A DNA stretch of 51,646 nt from Roseibium sp. (lineage in GTDB: Bacteria; Pseudomonadota; Alphaproteobacteria; Rhizobiales; Stappiaceae). The notes beneath the pieces are model-generated. The model did not search any database and was not told where the DNA came from. It saw only the letters and a list, made by a program, of their open reading frames with translations. How positions within the stretch are numbered: position 1 is the first letter of the stretch; every line of letters starts with the position of its first letter. Both the position numbers and the translations under genes were made by a program. The stretch is from assembly GCA_017643925.1 (NCBI GenBank), contig JAEPML010000029.1:1-51646 (forward strand). The letters are read 5' to 3'. This document shows, in pieces, positions 1-8,251 of this stretch.

Positions 1-20
1 TGATCCCGAAAACAAAACAA

Positions 21-48
21 AAAACCCCCGACGAAAACCGGGGGTTTT
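21..48 (-). terminator. Rho-independent terminator of the chvE-ggu/arabinose operon
   Basis: A perfect 10-bp stem (21-30 with 39-48, arms AAAACCCCCG/CGGGGGTTTT) encloses an 8-nt loop. Read on the minus strand the stem runs into TTTTTTGTTTTG, a good U-tract. It lies about 140 nt after the stop of the semialdehyde dehydrogenase gene, so it should end the leftward operon. On the plus strand only four T follow, so it is mainly a minus-strand terminator. Confidence 0.85.
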
Positions 49-188
49 GGAAATTTAGCTCGATGAAAATCACGTAAACAAACAAAACCAGTCCGATTGA
101 CCGATGTGGTCGCCTTCGAAGGGACGACGGGGCCGTGGTTCCTGGCTCTGTCGTCAAAAGAAAGCGGAAGCCGGATCTGAGTTACCGG

Positions 189-1697
189 TTAAAAGTCGCT
201 CACCAGGTTTCCCGGCATGTTCTGAAAGCTGACGGGCCGCAGGAAACGGCGGATGGCCAGGGTGCCGACGGAGGTTGCGCCAAAATTTGTGGACGCCGGA
301 TAGGGCCCGCCATGCACCATGGCATCGCTGACCTCGACACCGGTTGGAAACCCATTGGCTAGTATGCGGCCGGCCTTGCGTTCAAGCACCGGCATCAGGC
401 GTGCTGCCAGATCCTGGTCGGCATCGTTCAAATGCAGCGTACAGGTCAACTGTCCCTGCAGGTGTTTTGCAATCTCGAGCAGTTGTGCCTCGTCCCTGAC
501 CCGAACCACGATACCAAGCGGCCCGAACACTTCTTCTGCGAGTTCCTCATTTGCCAACCAGGCGTCGCCGCTCGTTTCAAAGAGGTAGGGCGCCGCTTCC
601 CGTGTGTCACAGGCCGTGCCTATGAGTTCGCGAATGCCGGTGCTTCCGGAAACACGGCGCGTTCCGGATCTATAGGCCTCCGCAATGCCGTCCGTCAGCA
701 TCGTCTGCTTGCCCTTATCCGCAAGAGCGTCGGTTGCGGCCTGAATGAAGGCGTCGGTGTCCGCGCCATCAATCACAAGCGCAATCCCCGGATTTGTACA
801 GAATTGTCCCGCCCCCATCGTCAGGGAGCCCGCCCAGCCTTCGGCAATGGCCTTGCCACGTTCAGAGATCGCGGCTGGGAGCAGGAACATCGGATTGACC
901 GAACCCAGCTCACCGAAAAACGGAATAGGGACCGGACGTTTTGCGCACAGATCGAAGAGAGCCCGGCCACCACCAAGCGAACCGGTGAAGCCGACAGCTG
1001 CAATATCAGGATGTTGCACCAAGGCCTGGCCGACTGCGCGATTGCCACCCTGGATCAGGGAAAAGACACCGGCTGGCATGTTGCAGGCCTTGACCGCCGC
1101 ATCTATCGCATCAGCGACGATCTCGCCGGTGCCCGGATGCGCAGAATGGCCCTTGACCACGACCGGACACCCAGCCGCCAGTGCCGCCGCCGTGTCGCCG
1201 CCAGCTGTTGAAAAGGCAAGCGGAAAATTCGAGGCGCCGAAAACTGCAACGGGACCGACCGGGCGCTGGACAAGCTTTATGTCCGGACGGGGCAGCGGTT
1301 GCCGATCCGGCAGTGCCGTGTCGTGGCGGCGGTCGAGGTAGTCACCGTTCAGGATATGCTGCGCAAAAGTCCGAAGCTGCCCCGTCGTGCGGCCGCGTTC
1401 ACCCTGCAGTCGTGCCTCCGGAAGACCGGTTTCGGACGTGCCGATCTCCGTAATGGCATACGCCCTGGCTTCGATCTCGTCCGCGATCGTGTTCAGGAAC
1501 CGCGCGCGCTCTTCCCGTGACGTGTGTCCATACGTCCAGAACGCCTCCTCCGCAGCTCTACATGCGGCGTCTACCTGTTCGGGTGTCCCGACAGAAAACG
1601 CATGGGCGTTCCCCTGGGCCGGTTCCGACTGAAATGTCCAGTCGCTGGAAACCCAGCTTCCGGCAATCAGATGTTTTCCGTGTGGCTTGAAACTCAT
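189..1697 (-). CDS. Alpha-ketoglutaric semialdehyde dehydrogenase (2,5-dioxovalerate dehydrogenase)
   Basis: A 502-residue aldehyde dehydrogenase of the KGSADH type, predicted to oxidise 2-oxoglutarate semialdehyde to 2-oxoglutarate with NAD(P)+ in the cytoplasm. Visible catalytic elements are Asn157 in GASNFPL, Lys182 in VVVKGHS, Glu263 in FGELGS and the nucleophile Cys300 in GAGQFCTNPG. I place the start at the ATG at 1697, which has AAAGGG upstream and begins MSFKPHGKHL; an in-frame TTG at 1724 has no better SD. It is the last gene of the operon, 23 nt after the sugar dehydrogenase, and would catalyse the last step of the L-arabinose route. The same enzyme type also serves D-xylose, glucarate and hydroxyproline routes, so the substrate is assigned from the neighbours. 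Confidence 0.9.
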   Translation of the reverse strand: MSFKPHGKHLIAGSWVSSDWTFQSEPAQGNAHAFSVGTPEQVDAACRAAEEAFWTYGHTSREERARFLNTIADEIEARAYAITEIGTSETGLPEARLQGERGRTTGQLRTFAQHILNGDYLDRRHDTALPDRQPLPRPDIKLVQRPVGPVAVFGASNFPLAFSTAGGDTAAALAAGCPVVVKGHSAHPGTGEIVADAIDAAVKACNMPAGVFSLIQGGNRAVGQALVQHPDIAAVGFTGSLGGGRALFDLCAKRPVPIPFFGELGSVNPMFLLPAAISERGKAIAEGWAGSLTMGAGQFCTNPGIALVIDGADTDAFIQAATDALADKGKQTMLTDGIAEAYRSGTRRVSGSTGIRELIGTACDTREAAPYLFETSGDAWLANEELAEEVFGPLGIVVRVRDEAQLLEIAKHLQGQLTCTLHLNDADQDLAARLMPVLERKAGRILANGFPTGVEVSDAMVHGGPYPASTNFGATSVGTLAIRRFLRPVSFQNMPGNLVSDF

Positions 1698-1720
1698 GAC
1701 ACCCTTTGTCCCTTGGTTAT

Positions 1721-2644
1721 TCAAAACTCAAACGGTGCTGTCTCGAGACGGCGACCGAGCGAAAACGCGTCGCAAACATGGATCATCGGCGACAGGTCCA
1801 TGTCGCTTTGCCCGCCTCTAACAAGTTCGGCCATACGGGCGTAGAGATTTGCATATTCGTTGTTGGTGCCCTGTTTCACGACCTTGCCATCGATTTCCAG
1901 CTTTTCTCCGCCGAGCGACAGACGGGCCGATCCCTGATCGGTTTCAATGTCTATGTCCCAGCTTTGAGGTCCTTCCTGGCGCCAGTCGAACTCGGCCGTC
2001 ATGTCGGCCGACACCGGATTGTCAAATGACAGGTTTGCAGCGATCGGTGTGGCCCTGTTTTCCGGAAACAGGAGTGAAGCCTGCGAGAGGTGAACCGGAA
2101 AAGGCAGTATTTCGGTCAGGATCGACAACGCGTTTATGCCGGGATCGAATACACCCATGCCCCCGGGCTCCCAGATCCATTCCTGCCCCGGGTGCCACCT
2201 GCGGACATCTTCTTTCCAGGTGATCCGCAACTGTCTCAGGGTTCGCTCAGACAACCACGCTTTCAGGTCAGGGACGCAATCGGCATAGCGGGAATGCCAG
2301 GTGGCGAAAATGGAAACCCCGTTTTGCTTCGCCATGTCTTCCAGCGCGAAACATTCTGCAAGGCTTTGCCCCGGCGGTTTTTCCAGCATTACGTTCTTGC
2401 CGGCCTTCAGGGCGGTCGCGGTGTAGGCGAACCGGGGTTGCGGAGGTATCGCCAGGGAAATCGTGTCGATATCCGCCCTGTCCTTCAGCAAGTCGTCGAG
2501 GGTGTTGTAGTGGTCAAAACCCTCAACACCGGCATTCCGGCTGACAACGGCTTCCAGAGACCAATCGGGATTGGCAAAGATGGCGGGAAGATGCTGATCG
2601 CGGGCGATCTTGCCGATCCCGACCAGCGCTATTTTTTGGGCCAT
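1721..2644 (-). CDS. Gfo/Idh/MocA-family L-arabinose/D-galactose 1-dehydrogenase
   Basis: A 307-residue NAD(P)-dependent sugar dehydrogenase resembling Azospirillum L-arabinose 1-dehydrogenase. The N-terminal Rossmann motif is ALVGIGKIARDQHLPAI and the family EKPPGQ motif follows at about 88-93. The segment GGMGVFDPGINALS carries Asp167 and Asn171, which line up with the catalytic Asp/Asn pair known for the Azospirillum enzyme. It should oxidise the C1 hydroxyl of L-arabinose, and probably D-galactose or D-fucose, to the aldonolactone. The start ATG at 2644 shares one base with the TAA of the dehydratase gene (TAATG), with AAAGGA inside that gene as SD; an upstream in-frame extension to 2680 is not needed. 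No lactonase gene accompanies it. Confidence 0.85.
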   Translation of the reverse strand: MAQKIALVGIGKIARDQHLPAIFANPDWSLEAVVSRNAGVEGFDHYNTLDDLLKDRADIDTISLAIPPQPRFAYTATALKAGKNVMLEKPPGQSLAECFALEDMAKQNGVSIFATWHSRYADCVPDLKAWLSERTLRQLRITWKEDVRRWHPGQEWIWEPGGMGVFDPGINALSILTEILPFPVHLSQASLLFPENRATPIAANLSFDNPVSADMTAEFDWRQEGPQSWDIDIETDQGSARLSLGGEKLEIDGKVVKQGTNNEYANLYARMAELVRGGQSDMDLSPMIHVCDAFSLGRRLETAPFEF

Positions 2645-4386
2645 TAGTGAGAATCCTTTGGAACGCCTGAGCCGCGGCACCCAATCAGGAAGTCGAAATC
2701 CGCTCCGGTATCCGCGCCCTGAACATGATCATGGAACAGCCTGGCATAGCCACTTTCGGGCACATCATGGGTTGGTGTCCAGGTGGCGAGCCTTTGCTCA
2801 AGTTCACTGTCGCTTATTTCCAGACGCAGCTTTCTGGCAGGCACGTCAAGTTCAATCATGTCACCGTCTCTGACGACAGCCAGTGGTCCGCCGGCGGCTG
2901 CTTCCGGGGACGTGTGCAACACAACCGTGCCATAGGCCGTTCCCGACATGCGCGCGTCCGAAATTCGAACCATGTCGGTGATCCCCTTTTTCAGGATCTT
3001 GGGCGGGAGGCCCATGTTTCCGACCTCGGAGAGACCTGGATAGCCCTTTGGGCCGCAGTTTTTCATCACCATGATGCAGGTTTCGTCAATGTCGAGATCC
3101 TCGTCATTGATCCTGGCCTTGTAGTCGTCAATGTCCTCAAACACGACGGCGCGTCCCCGGTGCTGCAGGAGATGGGGCGAGGCCGCCGAGGGCTTGAGCA
3201 CGGCGCCTTTTGGCGCCAGGTTCCCCTTGAGGACTGCGATGCCACCTTGATCCGTCAGGGCATTGTCTGCAGTCCGGATGACATCTTCATTCCAGTTCGT
3301 CGCGTTCTTGACCTGATCCCAGATCGTTTCTCCCGACACCGTCAGGGTATCCTTGTGCAACAGGCCGGCTTCGGCCAATTGCCGGATAACCACAGGCAGT
3401 CCGCCGGCGTAGAAGAACTCCTCCATGAGATATTCGCCGGAGGGCATCAGGTTGACGATCGTGGGGATGTCCCGACCGAGCCTGTCCCAGTCGTCCAGCG
3501 TGATATCGACGCCCACGCGCCCCGCGATTGCAAGAAGGTGGATGACCGCGTTGGTCGAACCACCGATGGCGCCGTTTGTCCGGATGGCGTTTTCAAACGC
3601 TTCCCGTGTCATGATGTCGGAAGGTTTCAGGTCGTCCTTCACCATCTGCACGATGCGCCGGCCCGACAGATGCGCCATGACCCGGCGACGGCTGTCGACG
3701 GCGGGAATGGCGGCGTTTCCGGAGAGCGCCATGCCCAGAATTTCCGTCATGGATGCCATGCTGGAGGCGGTGCCCATCGTGTTGCAGGTTCCCGGAGACC
3801 GGCTCATCGCCACCTCGGCTTCCAGGAAGTCCTCCTGGGTCATCTCGCCGGCCTTGATCGCTTCCGAAAATTTCCAGAGGTGCGTCCCTGAACCGACCCG
3901 TTCCCCCTGGAACCAGCCATTCAACATGGGACCGCCGGTCACGACAATGGCGGGAAGATCGACGGAAGCAGCGCCCATGAGCAAGGAGGGCGTGGTCTTG
4001 TCAAAGCCAACCAGCAGCACGACACCATCCAGAGGGGTACCGCGAATGGCTTCTTCGACGTCCATGCTGGCAAGGTTACGGAACATCATTGCGGTGGGAC
4101 GCAAGGTGCTCTCGCCGGTCGAAAACACCGGGAATTCCACCGGGAACCCGCCGGCCTCGTAGATCCCGTGTTTGACCCGCTCGGCCAGATCCCTCAAATG
4201 CGCATTGCAAGGCGTCAGCTGCGACCAGGTATTGCAGATACCGATGACCGGTCGACCGTCAAAGAGATCGTCGGGCAGCCCCTGATTTTTCATCCAGCTG
4301 CGATGGTAGATATGGTCCCGGCTTGTTCCGCCGAACCATTCGGCCGACCTGAGTTTACGCGGCCACTTCGCCGGTTTGAAAACCAT
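2644..4386 (-). CDS. L-arabonate dehydratase-like IlvD/Edd protein (Fe-S ligand Cys replaced by Phe)
   Basis: A 580-residue IlvD/Edd family protein of the sugar-acid dehydratase branch, predicted to convert L-arabonate (or D-fuconate/D-galactonate) to the 2-keto-3-deoxy acid. Conserved segments are LTPCN (Cys60), SPGTCNTMGTASS (Cys201), NGAIGGSTNAVIH, CGPKGYPGLSEVGNMGLP and ARMSGTAYG, which holds the catalytic Ser. Characterised homologues bind [2Fe-2S] through three Cys. Here the middle one, normally in a GCDKTTP motif, is Phe128 (VGFDKTTP), read from the codon TTT. One base would restore Cys. The frame is otherwise intact and full length. The gene starts 3 nt after the gguC stop. Family and pathway are well supported, but activity is uncertain because of Phe128. 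Confidence 0.85.
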   Translation of the reverse strand: MVFKPAKWPRKLRSAEWFGGTSRDHIYHRSWMKNQGLPDDLFDGRPVIGICNTWSQLTPCNAHLRDLAERVKHGIYEAGGFPVEFPVFSTGESTLRPTAMMFRNLASMDVEEAIRGTPLDGVVLLVGFDKTTPSLLMGAASVDLPAIVVTGGPMLNGWFQGERVGSGTHLWKFSEAIKAGEMTQEDFLEAEVAMSRSPGTCNTMGTASSMASMTEILGMALSGNAAIPAVDSRRRVMAHLSGRRIVQMVKDDLKPSDIMTREAFENAIRTNGAIGGSTNAVIHLLAIAGRVGVDITLDDWDRLGRDIPTIVNLMPSGEYLMEEFFYAGGLPVVIRQLAEAGLLHKDTLTVSGETIWDQVKNATNWNEDVIRTADNALTDQGGIAVLKGNLAPKGAVLKPSAASPHLLQHRGRAVVFEDIDDYKARINDEDLDIDETCIMVMKNCGPKGYPGLSEVGNMGLPPKILKKGITDMVRISDARMSGTAYGTVVLHTSPEAAAGGPLAVVRDGDMIELDVPARKLRLEISDSELEQRLATWTPTHDVPESGYARLFHDHVQGADTGADFDFLIGCRGSGVPKDSH

Positions 4387-4389
4387 GAT

Positions 4390-5385
4390 TTACAGCACTT
4401 TCACAATGGTCGCAGATTGGGTCGATGGGGTAAATGAGAGCTTGTTTTTCAGGGGAACGCCGAAACCGGGCGCGGAGATCTCGACCTCATCGCCCTCCTT
4501 GCAGGAAACACCGTCCGCGAAGGACAGGGTCGCCGTTCCGAACATGTGGACATGAACGTCGCCCGGCTGCCGGAACAGGTCATATTTGAAATGGTGATGC
4601 TCCAGATTGGCCAGGGTATGAGACATGTTTGCCTCGCCGGAGAGGAAGGGCTTTTCCCAGATCACGGATCCGTTCCGGTAGATCCTGCTTGTCCCCTCGA
4701 CACTCTTTGGCAGATCCCCGACCAGGAGTTCAGGGCCGAAGGACGCGGGCCGCAGTTTGGAGTGGGCGAGATAAAGGTAATTCTGACGTTCCATGACATG
4801 GTCTGAAAACTCGTTCGCGAGGGCAAAGCCGACGCGGAACGGGGTACCGTCGGACGCGATGACATAAATGCCGGCAATTTCCGGTTCCTCACCGCCGTCG
4901 TCGCAAAATCCCGGGCTGACGAGATCCTCTCCCGGAGCCGTCGCAACCGAGCCGTTGCCCTTGTAGAACCACTCCGGCTGCACACCTGCCTTTCCTGCAG
5001 GAGGTTTGCCGTTCTCCAGCCCCATCCGGAACATCTTCATGGAGTCCGTCAGCTGGGTTTCCTCGTCGTCGTCCTTGGCATGCATGGCGTCGCGGGTTGC
5101 GGCCGAGCCCAGGTGTGTCAGGCCGGTTCCCGTCAAATGCATGTGGGCGGCATCCGGATGATCGATCGGCAGGAGAATCCGGCCTTCTTCGGCAAGCTTT
5201 TCCAGATCGACAGCAGCGCCGAGTTCGTGAGTGCGAATGCACTCCGTCAGGCTCTGTTTCTTGCCGATGGCCTCCAGAACCAGTTCGTAGGTCGAGCCGA
5301 TGCCTTTCAGGATGCACGCTTCACTTCCATTTCGAACCACGACACAGCGATTGCCGGCTGCATCCAAGACTTGAGAAATCAGCAT
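4390..5385 (-). CDS. gguC: GguC/AraD1-type 2-keto-3-deoxy-L-arabonate dehydratase (fumarylacetoacetate hydrolase fold)
   Basis: A 331-residue protein matching GguC, the last gene of the Agrobacterium chvE-gguABC locus, in length and position. Members of this fumarylacetoacetate-hydrolase-fold group act as 2-keto-3-deoxy-L-arabonate dehydratases (AraD1) giving 2-oxoglutarate semialdehyde. The C-terminal half shows the fold's acidic segments, for example EPEIAGIYVIASDGTP and GTATLSFADGVSCKEGDEVEI. It sits between gguB (stop 4 nt upstream) and the arabonate dehydratase (start 3 nt downstream), so it is probably translationally coupled to both. It would act between the dehydratase above and the semialdehyde dehydrogenase at 189-1697. 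Confidence 0.88.
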   Translation of the reverse strand: MLISQVLDAAGNRCVVVRNGSEACILKGIGSTYELVLEAIGKKQSLTECIRTHELGAAVDLEKLAEEGRILLPIDHPDAAHMHLTGTGLTHLGSAATRDAMHAKDDDEETQLTDSMKMFRMGLENGKPPAGKAGVQPEWFYKGNGSVATAPGEDLVSPGFCDDGGEEPEIAGIYVIASDGTPFRVGFALANEFSDHVMERQNYLYLAHSKLRPASFGPELLVGDLPKSVEGTSRIYRNGSVIWEKPFLSGEANMSHTLANLEHHHFKYDLFRQPGDVHVHMFGTATLSFADGVSCKEGDEVEISAPGFGVPLKNKLSFTPSTQSATIVKVL

Positions 5386-5389
5386 GGAT

Positions 5390-6643
5390 TCATCCCTGTT
5401 TGTTTTTGTTGTAAACGTCGAAGATTACGGCGGCCAACAGCACCAGGCCCTTGATCATCTGCTGGTAGTCGATACCGATCCCCATGATTGACATGCCGTT
5501 GTTCAGGACACCCATCAGGAATGCCCCGACGACCGCGCCGATGATCGTGCCGACGCCGCCCGCCATTGAAGCACCGCCGATGAACACGGCCGCGATGACG
5601 TCCAGCTCCAGCGCAAATCCCGCTTTGGGTGTCGCCGTGTTCAGTCGGGCGGCGAAGACCAGGCCTGCTGCGGCGGCGAGAACACCCATGTTGGTGAATG
5701 CGAGAAAGGTCAGTCTTTCCGTCTTGATGCCAGAGAGCTTCGCGGCCTTCTGGTTGCCACCCAGCGCGTAGACCCGGCGACCGATTGTTGTCGTTTCGGT
5801 GATGAACGCATAGATGAGGGTGAGTACGCCCATTGTGATGAGCACGTTCGGCAGACCACGGAACAGGGACAGCTTGTACATCACGAAGACAAGCGCCGCT
5901 GCAACGATCACATTGCGGGCAATGAAGAAGCTCCGAGGTTCGTCTTCAATCCCGTAAAGCTTGTTCTGGGCCCTCTGTCGCAGACCGATCCAGATCACCA
6001 TGGCGGCAGCGACAATGCCGGTGCTCAGGGCCAGGATGTTGACATGCTTGACGCGTCGGATCTCCAGCATGTTTGCCAGGGAGTCGCCCCAGCTGACCGG
6101 AAAGATGTCAGGCACAAACCCGGTGGCAATCAACTGGAATTCCTTCGGGAACGGCCCGACGGACTGTCCTTCCAGAAGCCAGAGAGACAGGCCCCTGAAG
6201 ACCAGCATGCCGGCCAGTGTCACGATGAAGGACGGTATCTTCCAATAGGCGACCCAATAGCCCTGTGCCGCACCGATTATCCCGCCGACGACGAGGCATG
6301 TGATGATGGTGAAGGGGACCGACTGGTCCAGGTTCACAATCATCACGGCTGCGAGCGCTCCGATGAAGCCCATGACCGAACCGACTGACAGGTCGATGTT
6401 CCCGGACACGATCACGATGAGCATGCCCAGGGCCATGATGATGATGTAGGAGTTCTGCAGCAGAAGATTGGTGACGTTCACCGCGCGCAACAATGTGCCG
6501 TCCGTGACGATCTGAAAGAACGCCATGACGGCGATGAGGGCAAAGAGCAGGCCGTATTGCCTCAGGTGAGACGAGAGATACTCGCCGATGCTCTTTGTTT
6601 TTACCTGTGGTGCAGGATTGGTGTCGCTTTGATCCAGGTCCAT
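5390..6643 (-). CDS. gguB: Multiple-sugar ABC transporter permease GguB
   Basis: A permease of the ribose/xylose type (BPD_transp_2), 417 residues, with about ten hydrophobic segments after a roughly 30-residue cytoplasmic N-terminus. The family signature VSGNIDLSVGSVMGFIGALAAV is near residues 85-105, and GGASMAGGVGTIIGAVVGA lies near the C-terminus. It is longer than RbsC because of an extra central segment around residues 150-240, as in XylH and GguB. I chose the ATG at 6643, 12 nt after the gguA stop; an in-frame TTG at 6652 sits too close to its AGAGA. It forms the membrane pore of the ChvE-GguAB importer. Confidence 0.9.
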   Translation of the reverse strand: MDLDQSDTNPAPQVKTKSIGEYLSSHLRQYGLLFALIAVMAFFQIVTDGTLLRAVNVTNLLLQNSYIIIMALGMLIVIVSGNIDLSVGSVMGFIGALAAVMIVNLDQSVPFTIITCLVVGGIIGAAQGYWVAYWKIPSFIVTLAGMLVFRGLSLWLLEGQSVGPFPKEFQLIATGFVPDIFPVSWGDSLANMLEIRRVKHVNILALSTGIVAAAMVIWIGLRQRAQNKLYGIEDEPRSFFIARNVIVAAALVFVMYKLSLFRGLPNVLITMGVLTLIYAFITETTTIGRRVYALGGNQKAAKLSGIKTERLTFLAFTNMGVLAAAAGLVFAARLNTATPKAGFALELDVIAAVFIGGASMAGGVGTIIGAVVGAFLMGVLNNGMSIMGIGIDYQQMIKGLVLLAAVIFDVYNKNKQG

Positions 6644-6655
6644 GGTGTTCAATCT

Positions 6656-8170
6656 CTACTCGTTGACAATGAGCGACATGATGCGCTCCTGGCTCGCATC
6701 GCCGGCGTCGAGTTCGCCAACGAGAGCCCCTTCGTTCATGACATAGATCCGGTCGCACATTCCGAGCAGCTCCGGCATTTCCGACGAGATCATCACGACG
6801 CCTTTTCCCTCGGCAGCCAGGTCATTGATGATGGTGTAGATCTCGTATTTCGCTCCGACGTCGATACCGCGTGTCGGCTCGTCGAGGATCAGCACCTCCG
6901 GAGAAGTGAAGAGCCACTTGGCGAGCACGACTTTCTGCTGGTTGCCTCCGGACAGGTTTACCGTTTTCTGGAAGACGGACGGGGTCCGTATCGCCAGCGC
7001 TTCCCTGAACCGTTCCGCAACGCGCGTTTCCTCGTTCTTGTTCAGAACAGGGCCGGATGACACGTCGTTGAGATTGGCGAGCGTCGTGTTGAACCGAATG
7101 GTTTCATCGAGCACCAGCCCGAGGGTCTTCCGGTCTTCTGTCACGTATGAGATGCCGGCATTAATGGCCCGATCGACCGTGCTGACATCGATCTCGTTGT
7201 CGTTCAATCTGACGGAGCCCGAGATGTTGCGTCCATAGGAGCGACCGAAGATGGACATGGCCAGTTCGGTCCTGCCCGATCCCATCAACCCGGCAATGCC
7301 CACCACTTCTCCCGCCCTGACATTGAAGGACGCTTCCTTGATGACCTGGCGTTCCGTGTGTTCCGGGTGCCAGACATTCCAGTCCCGGACCTCAAGCAGC
7401 ACCTTGCCCGGAGACCGCACATGTTCGGGAAACCGGTGGGTCATGTCCCGCCCGACCATGTCCCGCACAATGTCGTCTTCGCTCAGGCCCCCGGTGGCAT
7501 CGAGGTTGGAGACCGTCATGCCGTCGCGAATGACGGTGACGCTGTCTGCCACGTAGCGGACTTCATTGAGCTTGTGGGAAATGATGATGCTCGTGACGCC
7601 CTGTTCCTTCAGTTCGAGCATCAGGTCGAGGAGCTTGCGGCTGTCATTTTCCTGAAGTGCGGCGGTCGGTTCGTCCAGGATGAGCAATTTCACATCCTTG
7701 GAAAGCGCCTTTGCGATCTCGACAAGCTGCTGCTTGCCGACGCCGATATTGTCGACCAGCGTGGACGGCGCTTCGCCAAGGCCCACCTTGGCCAGCAACT
7801 CTTCTGTCCTGCGGTTGGTCTGGCGCCAGTCGATGATGCCGCTGCTGGCGCATTCGTTGCCGAGGAAGATGTTCTCGGCAATGGACAGCTGGGGCACCAG
7901 TGCCAGCTCTTGGTGAATGATGATGATGCCCTGGCGTTCACTGTCCGAAATGCCGGAAAAGCGGACCGGTTCGCCTTCAAACAGAATTTCGCCGTCATAG
8001 TGTCCGTGCGGATAAACGCCGGACAGAACTTTCATGAGTGTGGACTTTCCGGCACCGTTCTCGCCGACGACCGCGTGGATCTTGCCCTGTTCGACATCCA
8101 GGTTGACATTGTCGAGGGCCTTCACGCCCGGAAATGTCTTGCTGATGTTCTGCATGGATAGGAGTGCCAT
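6656..8170 (-). CDS. gguA: Multiple-sugar ABC transporter ATP-binding protein GguA (tandem ATPase)
   Basis: A tandem sugar ABC ATPase of the RbsA/XylG/GguA type, 504 residues. The first half has a Walker A motif GENGAGKST, signature-region IGVGKQQLVEIAKAL and Walker B LLILDEPTAAL. The second half has the usual degenerate Walker A GLMGSGRTE with signature LSGGNQQKVVLAKWL and Walker B VLILDEPTRGID. The start at the ATG at 8170 (MALLSMQNISKTFPG) has GGAG-like sequence upstream; an in-frame TTG at 8179 is the alternative. It lies 81 nt after chvE, separated by a terminator-like hairpin, so its transcription probably depends on read-through. Confidence 0.92.
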   Translation of the reverse strand: MALLSMQNISKTFPGVKALDNVNLDVEQGKIHAVVGENGAGKSTLMKVLSGVYPHGHYDGEILFEGEPVRFSGISDSERQGIIIIHQELALVPQLSIAENIFLGNECASSGIIDWRQTNRRTEELLAKVGLGEAPSTLVDNIGVGKQQLVEIAKALSKDVKLLILDEPTAALQENDSRKLLDLMLELKEQGVTSIIISHKLNEVRYVADSVTVIRDGMTVSNLDATGGLSEDDIVRDMVGRDMTHRFPEHVRSPGKVLLEVRDWNVWHPEHTERQVIKEASFNVRAGEVVGIAGLMGSGRTELAMSIFGRSYGRNISGSVRLNDNEIDVSTVDRAINAGISYVTEDRKTLGLVLDETIRFNTTLANLNDVSSGPVLNKNEETRVAERFREALAIRTPSVFQKTVNLSGGNQQKVVLAKWLFTSPEVLILDEPTRGIDVGAKYEIYTIINDLAAEGKGVVMISSEMPELLGMCDRIYVMNEGALVGELDAGDASQERIMSLIVNE

Positions 8171-8200
8171 GGCTCCCAAACTCCGAGCCTGAGGAAAAAA

Positions 8201-8229
8201 CCGCCCGCAATCTGCGGGATTGCGGGCGG
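8201..8229 (-). terminator. Intercistronic terminator/attenuator-like hairpin between chvE and gguA
   Basis: Arms 8201-8210 and 8220-8229 (CCGCCCGCAA/TTGCGGGCGG) form a perfect 10-bp stem with a 9-nt loop. In the minus-strand transcript it is followed by TTTTTTCC, as in an intrinsic terminator. The loop can instead pair with the 3' arm: CCCGCA-GAT-TGCGGG is a 6-bp hairpin that excludes the larger stem. It lies just after the chvE stop. It probably lets the abundant binding protein be made in excess over the membrane components, by partial termination or by protecting the chvE mRNA 3' end. Confidence 0.7.
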
Positions 8230-8251
8230 AAGTTTGAATGGAACCTTGGGG

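Noticed and set aside
2725..3891. Long plus-strand open frame over the arabonate dehydratase gene
   Set aside because: It is antisense to a conserved enzyme and shows no family similarity; high-GC codon use creates such shadow frames throughout the window.
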